A stretch of DNA of 25,548 nt from Priapulus caudatus (lineage: Eukaryota; Priapulida; Priapulimorpha; Priapulimorphida; Priapulidae): positions 809,567 through 835,114 of the forward strand of contig NW_014577067.1 of NCBI RefSeq assembly GCF_000485595.1, given 5' to 3'. The translations under genes and the position numbers were made by a program. The notes under the pieces are model-generated. The model did no database searches. It saw nothing but the letters and a program-made list of their open reading frames with translations, and was not told the DNA's origin. Shown here piece after piece: positions 11,101 to 21,013 of the stretch. Numbering within the stretch: position 1 is the stretch's first letter; each line of letters opens with the position of its first letter.

Positions 11101-12776
11101 ACACGCCGGCCTAGCAGCATCACAGCTTGACCGCCTAGCACATCACAACGCTGCCTAGCAAGCATCACACGGGCGCCATTCTAGAAGGGCATCACAGCGC
11201 CGCCGTAGCTACAGCAATCACAACGATGCCTTAACTAGCCAGTATCAGCACGGTTACCGCCTAGCAGATCACACGCCGCCTAGCAGCATCACACGATGCC
11301 TACTAGGCAGCATCAGCACGCTGCAATAGGCAGTAATCACAACGCCGCCATACAAGCGACAGACCCGCCATAGCAGCATCACACCGCCGCCTAGCAGCAT
11401 TACACCGCTAGCAGCAATCAGCAACGCTGCCTAGCAGCATCATCACGCCGCTAGGTAGCAGCAATCACAGCGCCGGCCTAGCAGCATCACACGGCACCGC
11501 CTAGGCAGCATCAACGACCGCAGCCTAGCTAGCAGCATCACACGCCGCATAGCAGTATCACACGCGCGCCTAGCAGCATCACACGTCACGCGCGCTAAGC
11601 AGTATCAACACCGGGACGGACCGCCTACAGCATAACACGCCGCCTAGCAGCATCACACGCCGCCTAGCTAGCAGCATCACACGCCGCCTAGCAGCATCAC
11701 CACGCTTGCCGCTAGCTAAGAGCATCACACCCGCCTAGCAGCATGCACATCGATGCCCTAGCTAGCACGCATCACACGACCGCCTAGCAGCATTCACACG
11801 ATGCCTAGCAGCATCCACACCCGCCTAGCAGTATCACACGCCGCCTACAGCATCAAAACGCTGCCTAGCATAGCATCAACACGCGCGCCATAGCATATCA
11901 CACGCCGCTAGCAGCAATCACAGCCGCGTGCCTAAGCAGCATCACACAGTCCGCTAGCAGTATCACACGCGCGCCTAGCTAGCAGCATCACACGCGCGCC
12001 TAGCAGCATCACACCACACCGCCGCTACAGGCAATCATCACGCCGCCTAGCTAGCAGCATCACACCCGCTAGCAAGTATCACACGCTGCGTAGCAGCATC
12101 AACCTGCTAGCTAGAAGCATCACACGCTGCCAGGCGCATCACCATATCGCAAGCTACTACAGATCTACACGCCGCCTAGCTACAGCATCACACAGATAGC
12201 CGCTACAGTATCACACGCCAGCCTAGCTAGCAGCATCACACCCGCCTAGCTAGCAGCATCACACGGACCGCCTAGCAGCATCAACTCCGGCCAGGCGCAA
12301 TCACAAAGCCGCCTTAGCAGCCATGCCAGACGTGCCTATATGGCACATCACACGCCGCCTAGCAGGCATCACCTAACGCGCCCTAGCTAGGCAGCATCAC
12401 ATCTCGCCTAGCAGTTCCAACGCTGTCCCTAGCATGCATGCAAAAGCTCTTGTCGCCGTTGCTAGGCTAGGCAGCATCAACACGCTGCCTAGCAGCATCC
12501 CACCAGCCTGCGTAGCAGCATCAACACGCGCCTAGCTAGCAGCATCACACGCCGCTATGCAGTATCACACGCATCCCTAGCTACAGCATCACACCCGCCT
12601 AGCTAGCAGGCATCACACGCCGCTAGCGCATCACCGGCCCCGCCTAGCAGCATCACACGCCGTCTAGCAGCATCACACGCCGCCTAGCAGCATCACACGC
12701 CGCCTAGCAGCATCACACGCCGCCTAGCAGCATCACACGCTGCCTATAGCAGCATCACACGCCGCCTAGCAGCATC
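8126..12776. repeat. 4.65 kb satellite array, 20-bp unit
   Basis: Consensus GCATCACACGCCGCCTAGCA, roughly 230 units with no inserted gene. Clean blocks of exact units occur at about 9385-9450, 11630-11700 and 12640-12770. Recurrent true-looking variants are GTATCACAC, GCTGCC and a 24-bp form with CTAGCTAGC. Elsewhere units differ mainly by one- or few-base insertions and deletions. Each unit holds two CpGs, so the array is a dense block of potential methylation sites. It is not a CRISPR array: there are no unique spacers. Confidence 0.95.
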
Positions 12777-12913
12777 CCCTCCCGGTCCCACGCCATCCGC
12801 GTGCAGCATGGCTTCACTCTCGCGCCGACAAGCCGCTGTTTGTTCCGCGTCCGCAATATTTTTTCTACGTCGCGCACGTGTCGATGTGACTGTACGACGA
12901 GGTGATCTAAATA
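12777..12913 (+). promoter_or_regulatory. CpG-rich unique segment beside the satellite, possible promoter or 5' UTR
   Basis: Abrupt change from satellite to unique sequence rich in CpG (TCGCGCCGACAAGC, CGTCGCGCACGTGTCG), including an E-box CACGTG at about 12875. An ATG at 12808 in good context opens a different 64-codon frame that overlaps the next feature, which weakens its translation if transcription starts upstream. Confidence 0.3.
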
Positions 12914-13012
12914 ATGGCGAACGAACAGCCGGCTGGCGTCGAGGGTTTCCGTGCTGTATTAGCGGCATGGTGCGTGGTGATTTGGCTAGTTCTACTCGCT
13001 AGAAGTTTTTGA
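12914..13012 (+). CDS. Possible 32-residue single-span membrane micropeptide
   Basis: ATG with A at -3 and G at +4, then 32 codons and TGA. The product begins MANEQPAGVEGFRAV and then has a hydrophobic helix of about 17 residues (LAAWCVVIWLVLLA) and a short RSF end. This layout suits a tail-anchored or signal-anchored small membrane protein. I recognise no family. It lies just inside the CpG-rich segment that borders the satellite, opposite in strand to the receptor and within its long intron. AATAAA at 13711-13716 could serve as a poly(A) signal. It could also be chance or a first exon of something larger. Confidence 0.35.
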   Translation: MANEQPAGVEGFRAVLAAWCVVIWLVLLARSF

Positions 13013-14107
13013 GGAATCGTATGTACTGGAGTTATCGAATTATTCCTGTCAGCAGCGAGCGTTTTATTTCTCTTTAGTGAGATACGCACGTTCGGGTAAT
13101 TCGATAATTCAATAATTATTTTTAACAAATGTTCGCGTTCTTTCAGGTACGCGGGTATTTTTCAAAACTGGCTTTTCTGTTTGTTGTTGTTTTTTGAACA
13201 ATCTGAGCTCTCAAGTTCAATACATTACGCAAATATATATATATAACGACATCAAACAAGAAAATCGCGATATCCTCTATATTCTGTTAAGATGTTGAAA
13301 TTTAGGGCCTGGTTGGCTGCATAACACTAGCACCACGTTGCGTTTACATGAAATTTGTAGGACTTCAACGTGAAATCTGTAAGCGAAAATATTGCGTCGC
13401 TTTCTTGCATCTTACCATGTCATTAAAACGTAATAAGACAACAGTCATCCGTTCAATCTATTGTTGCATTTAGTCGAGAGCTGAGCTAAGCTAAGTAATG
13501 CTAAGTCTAGCTTAGCTACATAATAGTAATAGCCTAGCAAGTAGTTTAGACAACAAGAAAGTGTAACAAGAAGTCAATTCATAAACAATTACAGGAGAGC
13601 AGAATTTAAATTATGTTAACAGATTAATTTTCCAGCTCTTACATCAGAATATCTCGACTGCGTGCATTCAACGATCATTTGTTTGCAAAGTTCCTACATA
13701 CAGCAAAAAAAATAAAGAAAAATGAGTTGACAACGAACATTCAACAAAAGGTTCACTCGTATTTTAATCTTCGCAAAACATTGGGGCCCTGCATGTGCCT
13801 AGGTAGGCCTATATGTTGACGCAGTATGTTTCCATAAAAACATTGTGGACGGGTATCCAAATATGGCATAATAAATATATGCACAGTACAATAATCATGC
13901 ACATACATTAATTGGCACGTCCATGTCTATGTTGTATGTGTATGTATTTGACATATTCATGTCCCTTACGAAACCGCCAGTGCTCGTGCATACATACAGG
14001 TTCTCGCAATAAATGATTTCACTGATTAAGCCATCATTAATCACCAAGGACGGGATCTAGGCAAACCTGCCGTTTTTCCTGCGAAGCTAATAAGGCATGG
14101 CAGGCTT

Positions 14108-14125
14108 TTGTTGCCATGGCAACAA
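14108..14125. promoter_or_regulatory. RFX-type X-box palindrome
   Basis: TTGTTGCCATGGCAACAA is a perfect 18-bp palindrome containing GTTGCCATGGCAAC, the high-affinity symmetric form of the RFX consensus GTnRCC-n-RGYAAC. RFX factors control ciliary and other genes in animals. There is no confirmed promoter next to it, so function is inferred from the motif only. Confidence 0.45.
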
Positions 14126-14967
14126 TGCAATCACGAGGTTGATTATGACACGTTACGACGGAATAATGAACAAATAAACTCATTTAGAATGAGGCGACTC
14201 TCACGTGAATAGGCAACGTTGCTAAGCTGACGCAGAAAATTTTGCTCGCGCGGTATCCCGAGCTCCGGTAATGTACTCGATGACGCTGCTCACGTCACAT
14301 CTTGCGAGAAAATCTCACTCGCACGAACATCTTTGACTACCTAATTCGACCATTATTCGTTCGTGAACGGTTACCACCCCGAGCAGCCGCCTATTTGAGC
14401 TTTTTCTGATCCACGGGAAAACAATTTTCATCAGACAACAAACGTTCACTGAGAAGAGCTGCATCAATCAGGATTACGCATGTAAGATTATTTATGAACC
14501 TGGGCTGGATAAATATTAAATCATTACTGAATGAGTTCGGCCCCTTTCATGTATTATAATGACAGAGATGTGCGCACATCTACCTACCTTTTAGAGTACT
14601 GGCTAATCACTCTGCCGCTGAGTAGATCGTAGCAGATATGGTGCAGAGATCCACCTTCCTGTGTTACAAACGATGTTTCCTCTGGAATAAATGAGTAATA
14701 TTGTATGTGCCGACTTATAGTTATTGCCGACCTATTTATTGCCCGCAATCTATAAGCTTGACGTCTGCTTTTGCAGCGAATGTTTGTTGATAGAGGTAAT
14801 ATATATATATATATACTATTATACTCAAATACATGATCGACTGGATGTTTATTTAAAGTTGTTACCATAGTCAATCTACCATAGTTATTCATGATTACTA
14901 ATATACCCTGGTCATCCATAATTATTATTACTGTACATAGAAAAACTGATAGGGTAATGCACCGTAT

Positions 14968-14988
14968 TGTATCGTATCGTATCGTATC
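14968..14988. repeat. (GTATC)n pentamer run ending at the gap
   Basis: About four units of GTATC immediately left of the Ns, preceded by GTATT; the true array length is hidden by the gap. Confidence 0.85.
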
Positions 14989-14998
14989 NNNNNNNNNN
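14989..14998. other. Assembly gap of 10 Ns
   Basis: Ten Ns between a pentamer microsatellite and a large palindrome. The round number suggests an arbitrary scaffold gap of unknown size. Confidence 0.98.
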
Positions 14999-15318
14999 AG
15001 AGAAGGTATATAGATAAAGTATAAGACAATTGGTAGGATATAAGGCGGTCGGCAAGAAAGCGAGACATTTGTGCAATTCTCTTCTAATAAGATGGGTCAC
15101 GATTGTTATATAGATATATATATATCAGAAGTAGATAATAGGGAATCGATTCCCTATTCGATTCGCTATCGATTCCCTATGATCTACTTCTATATATATA
15201 TATATATATAACAATCGTGACCCATCTTATTAGAAGAGAATTGCACAAATGTCTCGCTTTCTTGCCGACCGCCTTATATCCTACCAATTGTCTTATACTT
15301 TATCTATATACCTTCTCT
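14999..15318. repeat. 320-bp near-perfect palindrome
   Basis: Arms 14999-15150 and 15168-15318 with a 17-bp centre. The outer roughly 115 bp of each arm are identical in reverse complement, including AGAGAAGGTATATAGATAAA at the ends. Differences are confined to the inner part: an interrupted versus pure TA run and a single A/C change. The centre includes its own palindrome GGGAATCGATTCCC. Non-coding. Either a young foldback element or an assembly fold-back; the arm differences argue somewhat for a real structure. Confidence 0.93.
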
Positions 15319-16389
15319 TATGTCTCACTCTGTTACTCTCACTGGTATTAAAATGTTACGGCACTATGTTGCACACGCAATTACAGAATCTATAACTGCA
15401 ATATACGCGCGCTGCTACATTCATAGGCCGTGTATAAATACATACACATACACTGTAGTAAGCCTAGTTGTCACACACAAAACGCTTATGCCCATGGCGC
15501 AATGAAGCCCTTCGTAGATTCCTCGTATATTGAGAAACTGCAAAGCAGGAACTTATTCGCTTATTGCTTAGTTACTGGTGGTAACTACGACTTGAGTACA
15601 TGCAGGCCCACAATAGGGGGTGGGGGGGGGGGAGATGTACAGGCGTTTTCTCGGCAGCTTACGCAAGGATAGCATATCTATATGAGGATAGCGCGTAAGC
15701 CCCCAGCTCTTCTAGGCAATAGATCGGATCCTCTAGCTTTCACAGTCGGCGAGTACTCACTCACTGCAGTTATAACTCGTGTAATGCACGCGTATACGCG
15801 TAAAGCGTAGTGATAACCATGCAAAGAAAGACCCCGCAGCGAGCGCACTTAACCGATATAAAGAGGATGAAACGGGTAGAATTCGCTTTCATATTATGTC
15901 GAACGCCCCAGTGCCCTTGAAACACTAATTAACGCCTTGCAGTTTGTAGTAAGCGCATAATAGGTTCACACGTTGTATTATGGGTCTAAAAGGATAGAAG
16001 GGGGCACTCGTAGGTAAAGTATAGCTACGCATCCGCGTTAAGTTACCTCCTTTTCAAGGGGATTCTGAAAAAATTTCATCGCCTTTGTCAAGAATGATTG
16101 ACATGAAATCAATATGTGATAAACACAATCCATGACGTAAATTCGTGTAAAAATGCTCTTAACTTCGCCTCGAAATTAGGTAACGCAGATATGCATATAC
16201 GTTTTTCCCTGTGTTTATTATCACCTACTGATTTACTTCACCCACTGCTTCACGATCACACCTATACTATTATTATTTTGTGATTGCCCGGTGTACTACC
16301 AGTGCAATGTTTCCGATGTTAGTTAATGTTGGAAGGGAATCAAGTCATCACGAGAGAGTTATGAACGATCACCTATTTCACTCATTGAC
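15319..16389. other. Remaining 5' part of the long intron
   Basis: No gene supported. Holds a poly-G run (about 15616-15632). On the minus strand, AATAAA at 16219-16214 lies about 140 bp past the stop reached by reading through the exon 4 donor. Confidence 0.55.
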
Positions 16390-16556
16390 GTCTGGTTGCA
16401 AAATTCGTCGTCGTCCGCCGCCTCCTCGGTTATGACGTCAGTGTACGTGTCGTCGGCGCAGGTCAGCTGAATGACGGTGCAGTCGTCGTCGGCAGTCTTC
16501 GATGTATAGACTGGGTTACACTCCTTCACATCCATCTCTTCGCCGTAGCAAGTCAG
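16390..16556 (-). CDS. Receptor exon 4: end of SRCR domain 2, acidic linker and first cysteine of CUB
   Basis: 167 nt encoding residues 201-255, phase 0 in and phase 2 out. LTCYGEE (Cys203, C5), VKEC (Cys213, C6), DDDC (Cys226, C7) and VIQLTC (Cys233, C8) complete a six-cysteine, group A SRCR domain. An acidic linker rich in Asp, Glu and Thr follows, then EFCNQT. The chosen donor is CAGAC followed by GTCAAT, which is weak. I prefer it because joining there gives Cys-x3-Leu with 26 residues to the next CUB cysteine, almost exactly the CUB consensus, and because the phase fits exon 5. Reading through the donor adds about nine residues and meets a stop near 16359. Stronger-looking donors nearby (GTGATC at 16372) would break the frame with exon 5. 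Confidence 0.8.
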
Positions 16557-16751
16557 CTGCACATGAGACACAAGATCCGCGGTGAACAAGTAATCAGAAC
16601 ATGCATCACGCGCCCAACCAGTTTTGCTACTAATAATTTTTGGCTCGCTGAATTGAATTAAAACAGTGACACGTTGATTCGGGTGCTATAATCATAATCA
16701 AAAGCGACAAACTTAGTATACGATATAGTATACGATATGCACAAAAATAAT

Positions 16752-16866
<115 letters not shown>

Positions 16867-17480
16867 TTAATTTGTAATATAATTGCATATCATCACAAAT
16901 GCGAGCGTCGTGAATGCGTCATCGGCATATATATGCATGTGTACGTAGCGCAGACTCACGTACAGCTCATGTAACAGAGCGTTGAACAAATAGACTGCTG
17001 GGCGGCTGGCTGCCTGTTTGATATAGCGGCCAACACAATCAACTACGACCGCACACCCTGTGTTGGGTTCGGTGAGCCCTAGGTGCGATAATGGGCCGTA
17101 TATGACTGCAATATTATTATATTAGCAATAGAGGCGCGGGGATGTCGGTGGAATATTGGCTTCCTACACGCGCTGTTTAATACCCCTCTCGTTGAAAATT
17201 CAACAGCACACTCAGTCTGTTTATGCGTTCGCTTCTCCAGAATATGTGCGTTCGGTTTATAAGTGCTGCCTCAGGGTGGATAGAGAAGCCGCATATAGAT
17301 ATCCCTAGACTCATATAATAGCACGTGGTTATTCGATGAAAGCCATCCTTTATATATCCAGTTACGAACAGAAATTGCGTTACTTGTGTGCATCCGTCTC
17401 TTAAAAAGTGGAACAGTAGTCTTTGCTACAATTAAGATTCTGAATTTTAGTAGAATTATATTATATTTATATATATATAG

Positions 17481-17762
17481 TCTCTGTGTGTGCGTGTGCG
17501 TGTGCGCTCATCAGAGCACCCTGTGCCTGCATGTCGCGTGTGCGTGCGATGTAGAATGTGTGTGTCGTGTGGGTTGTGTGTGTGGGTGACCATGTAGTGT
17601 GTGTGTGTGTGTGGTGTGTGTGTGTGTGGTATAAATGTATTATAAATACATACCGTCGGACAGACGGACGGACGGAAAGCGAGCAGCAGCGAGACACACA
17701 CACAAAGCGACAGAGAGAGAGAGAAAGAAGAGAGTCAGAGATAGAGAGAGAAAGCAAAAGAG
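17481..17762. repeat. GT-rich then GA-rich low-complexity block
   Basis: Imperfect GT runs (17481-17630), then GACGGACGGACGG and a purine run of GAGA words (17690-17762). Overlapping Cys/Val, His/Thr and Arg/Glu frames on both strands are composition artefacts. Confidence 0.9.
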
Positions 17763-18637
17763 GGGCATCTATCTGATCATTATTACCATCTAGCTACAGT
17801 ACTTCCTTCGCTCTGCATACACTCTGGCGCGTGATTCTGTGACTGACAGGATCTGCTACCCGAGCAATAAATAAAATGATCGTCAAACGGCGCGTGCTTT
17901 TCTGATGTTCAGTCGATGTAGTCAGATAATATCTAACGTCAGAGTTGTGCTATCCATTTAAAGCGGCATTTAAGCTGAAATCTGCCCTCCGATCAAATTA
18001 GTGAAATGCTTTTAACGAATTATTTGTGTGTCTAGCGTCGAGCGCCGCGGACGCTAAAGATCGTAACCGTCTCGGCTTTTTTGCATTCGTTTTATTCATG
18101 TCTAGACGCCGAGTAGAACAATCGTTCGTCTTCAAGATGTTCACTGAAACATATGAAGCCAAAGATGAGGCGGGTTTCGCTGATTGATTTCAAAGATAAC
18201 GCGCGCTTGTTTCGTAGAATGTATTTGTCGTCTCCAATGTAGCCGCTAGATATAACGAAACCATTCTAGTCGGCAGAGAAAGCATCTCACGAATTCACTA
18301 ATTCATTACTTTAAATTAAGTAGCAGCTCATTAATCGTCTTTAATTTATATTTAATGTGACCACGCAGCATATTTATGCGATTTTTGTGAAATAGGTGTA
18401 AAAATTGAGAAATTACAATATAATTTCACTATCATAGTAATGTAACATCTGCTCCAGTTGGCTATGGGGGATGCTACGTTTCATTTGAATGTAGGATTTT
18501 AGTTGTTTGCTATGATCATAGCCACGAATATGTGCGCTGTTTTGACGCACTTAATAATTAGTAAATCCATCAAAATCGCTTTACAGCCTTTCATAGCTAA
18601 TGATACGTGGCGCCAGTCACGATATATATATAATGTA

Positions 18638-18911
18638 ATTGTGTGTGTGTGGCTGTGTCGTAGATCTGTGTGTGTGCGTGCGTGACGTGATGTGGTGTGA
18701 TGTGCTGTGTTGTGTGTGTGTCGTGATGTGGGTAGTGTGTGGCTGGTCGTTGCGTAGGGGGGACGCGCCCCTGGTGGTGTGTGTGTGTGGTGTCGTGCTG
18801 TGTGTCCGGGTGTGTGGTGTGTGTGTGTAATGTGCTATGTGCCTATGTCGTGTGGCTGCCGTGCGCGTGCGTGCGTGCGGGCGCGTGCGACGCATACGTA
18901 CGTACGACACG

Positions 18912-18945
<34 letters not shown>

Positions 18946-18946
18946 C
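18638..18946. repeat. GT-rich block ending in a (TA)n tract
   Basis: Imperfect GT and GTGC words from 18638 to about 18890, then TA from 18912 to 18945. The TA tract is bounded by GTAATA and TATTAC, so the whole forms a symmetric hairpin-capable unit. Confidence 0.9.
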
Positions 18947-19668
18947 ACGGTCTGTGAAACTACATTTGTTAATTGCCCCGACGAAAGGAAATCGTGTGAA
19001 TGATAAATTTACGGCGGCAATTATGCCATACGCCGTGCATTATTATGCACAAACTACTCCCTCTGATTGATTTAGTACCATTCTTGGCAACATGGGGCGA
19101 TATTAATGAAGCAGACTAGTGATTTTAGCCTTGATAATGGCGCTTCCCACCATAGCAAGTCTATCATTTTATATCATGTCTGTAATGTACGAGGTTATTG
19201 ACTTTATTATAATGTACTCGTGAACCTGTATGTACATGTGGTGTATCATTCATATTAGCGCTCCTGTTGATATATTGTTTTTGGGTGTCAGATTTCTGCA
19301 TCGTATTCGCGATGCTGTCGGCCTATCCGATGAAATATCATGCATCCATGAACGAACCTATGCATGGTATGTACTGAAAATTGTCCCTTAATTTGGACAA
19401 CAAGTCGAGTTTGCTTCTAGCTGAACCAAATTTTAACGTTTTTACTCATTTTGGAAATCTCCTGGCGCAACAGTTTTTTAATACACGTTTTATTAGTTGG
19501 GCCTAAAGTGCAAATGTAGTTTTTTATTGCAAAAACGCGCAACGAAAAACCCCAATCCAGGCTAATGACGCGAGCTTTTTGTACGTGTACGTAAAATCAA
19601 ACGCCGCAATTCCTTCGACGTATATGCCTGCCGCCGACATTCACCTCCCCTCACAGACAGACGCTCAC

Positions 19669-19922
19669 CTCCATCTGAGTTCTCGGCTCCGTGTAGTTGT
19701 TAAGGAACATGTCGGCGTGACGGAACGCCTTATTCCACATGACGAACTTCTTCTGTCCGACAGAGCGGCACAGGATCTCTCCCAGCATCCCGTGCTTCTC
19801 CTTGCTGTCGAGAACTTCCGGGTAGCAAACCGCCTTCCACTGGCCGTCGTGATAGACCTGCAGAACGGACTTGAAGTCCGTCGGTCCGATCATTGGATCG
19901 AATCCGGCCAGCCGCATTGTCG
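19669..19922 (-). CDS. Receptor exon 3: N-terminal part of SRCR domain 2
   Basis: 254 nt encoding residues 117-200, entering in phase 1 and leaving in phase 0 at a good donor (GAG then GTGAGC). The acceptor is GTGTTTACAG. Residue 116 is a Pro split with exon 2, so only about two residues separate the two SRCR domains. The SRCR start MRLAGF (118-123) is followed by VYHDGQWKAVC (Cys148, C2) and EILCRSVG (Cys167, C3). A sequon NYT at Asn191 predicts N-glycosylation of an extracellular domain. The stretch between C3 and C5 is 35 residues, longer than the 26 in SRCR1. GC content is well above the flanking introns, as in the other exons. Confidence 0.9.
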
Positions 19923-20801
19923 CTGTAAACACACAAAATTAATAATGCAATCAGAAGAGAATCGATAGCAGATCTGATACGAGAGAAAAATATATTATTT
20001 TCATGTTCAACACTATAATGTGCATGGGAAGGGGAGAGAGAGAGAGCGCGCGAGAGAGAATGGGGAGAGAGGGCGAGAGAGGCGGAGGGAGAGAATGCGA
20101 TAAAAAAATAATATTACGTTGATCGGTCAAATGAGTATCTTCATTAACTGCATCACGAAATAATGGCTTATTGCATGTAACGGCTGCAGCTCTCTCCGCA
20201 GCACTACACAACGCTGTAGAGGAATCTCGCTCAGTGTGACACATCCTTGTTTACGAGCTCTCTGTTTAATGACTCTCCGACCTACGGCCTCTATCTCGGG
20301 CGTCGGAACATTTACACTAATTATTAAATAACATAAATAATGTATAGAGTAATAATTAATTGTTTAATAAATAATAAATATGATAGAGTGGTAAAGAAGT
20401 ATTTTTATTTTATGGCGAATCCGTGTGACTAATCTGTAAGCAACAAATTCCAAGCATAGTCTAGCTATGTTTGCCAAACTGAATCAAGTTGCATGAGAGG
20501 ACAAAATATAAAGTAGTATATATAAGAATAATATAGTGTAATACTATTCGCAAAATACTATTATTCACACTATATATATATCCGGCATTAATAAACTAAC
20601 CATTATTACTCATAATTAATAAATATACAAATAACAAACAATAATAAAAATACAAAAAATATAATAAAACATGTAATTAATTTATAATCTACATTATATA
20701 TGACACATTATTAAACTAACCATTATTACTCCCAATTAATAAACAAAACGCACAATTCAAACGGTAATTAATTTACTCATTTAATCCATAAATACACTTA
20801 C
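19923..20801 (-). other. Intron between receptor exons 2 and 3
   Basis: 879 bp, very AT-rich. Includes a GA-rich run (20030-20094) and a 38-bp direct repeat pair. No coding sequence or RNA gene seen. Confidence 0.75.
20586..20744. repeat. Direct repeat pair of about 38 bp
   Basis: 20586-20623 and 20706-20744 share AAACTAACCATTATTACTC followed by AATTAATAAA, at an offset of 120 bp. Confidence 0.75.
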
Positions 20802-20993
20802 GTGCGCATATCACGCCGATCCCGTGGCATCTCTCGCATTCGTCATCCCCCGGTAGAAGTCGGTCGCTGACGGTACAGTCGGTAATCGCCTCGGCCCCGT
20901 CACAGTTGATGCTGGCTACTTTCTTGTTGCGTCGGATCGGGTAGTTCCAGAAGGTGCCGCCGACCGGGTAGCCGAGGTTCTTACAGACGAGAT
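20802..20993 (-). CDS. Receptor exon 2: C-terminal half of SRCR domain 1
   Basis: 192 nt encoding residues 53-115, phase 1 at both ends; the split codon with exon 1 gives Asp52. The donor is a perfect GTAAGT. The motif [10 protein letters not shown] (Cys55) is the classic SRCR core (VVCRQLGY). It is followed by Cys82 and Cys91 (C5, C6), then the CERC pair (Cys104, Cys107) and GIGVIC (Cys114, C8), matching the family ending DAGVxC. With Cys42 the domain has seven cysteines: the six of group A plus one extra in the CxxC. The 3' splice site lies 20 bp from a telomere-like array, which on the transcribed strand reads CCCTAA and offers CTAAC branch-point motifs with no intervening AG. Confidence 0.9.
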
Positions 20994-21013
20994 CTGCGCA
21001 CACGAACATCCAC

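Larger units (their letters stand above)
13130..14988. other. Unique intronic sequence with no supported gene
   Basis: AT-rich. Contains short self-complementary AGCTAAGCT words at about 13486-13525, the X-box palindrome at 14108-14125, a TA tract at about 14797-14816 and a (GTATC)n run directly before the N gap. Confidence 0.55.
7030..16389 (-). other. 9.4 kb intron between receptor exons 4 and 5
   Basis: The largest intron of the gene and the main reservoir of repeats: a TA tract and a MITE near the 3' splice site, a TGACAATG-type simple repeat, the 4.65 kb satellite, a CpG-rich island with a possible micropeptide, an X-box palindrome, the N gap and the 320-bp palindrome. Its donor is weak. 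Joining its flanks gives a near-perfect CUB alignment, so no coding exon needs to be missing inside it. Confidence 0.75.

Noticed and set aside
8126-12776. CRISPR array
   Set aside because: The 20-bp units are directly tandem with no unique spacers, and the surrounding gene structure is eukaryotic.
16371-16373. Donor GTGATC as the end of receptor exon 4
   Set aside because: It leaves phase 1, while exon 5 needs phase 2; the GTCAAT site restores both frame and the CUB cysteine spacing.
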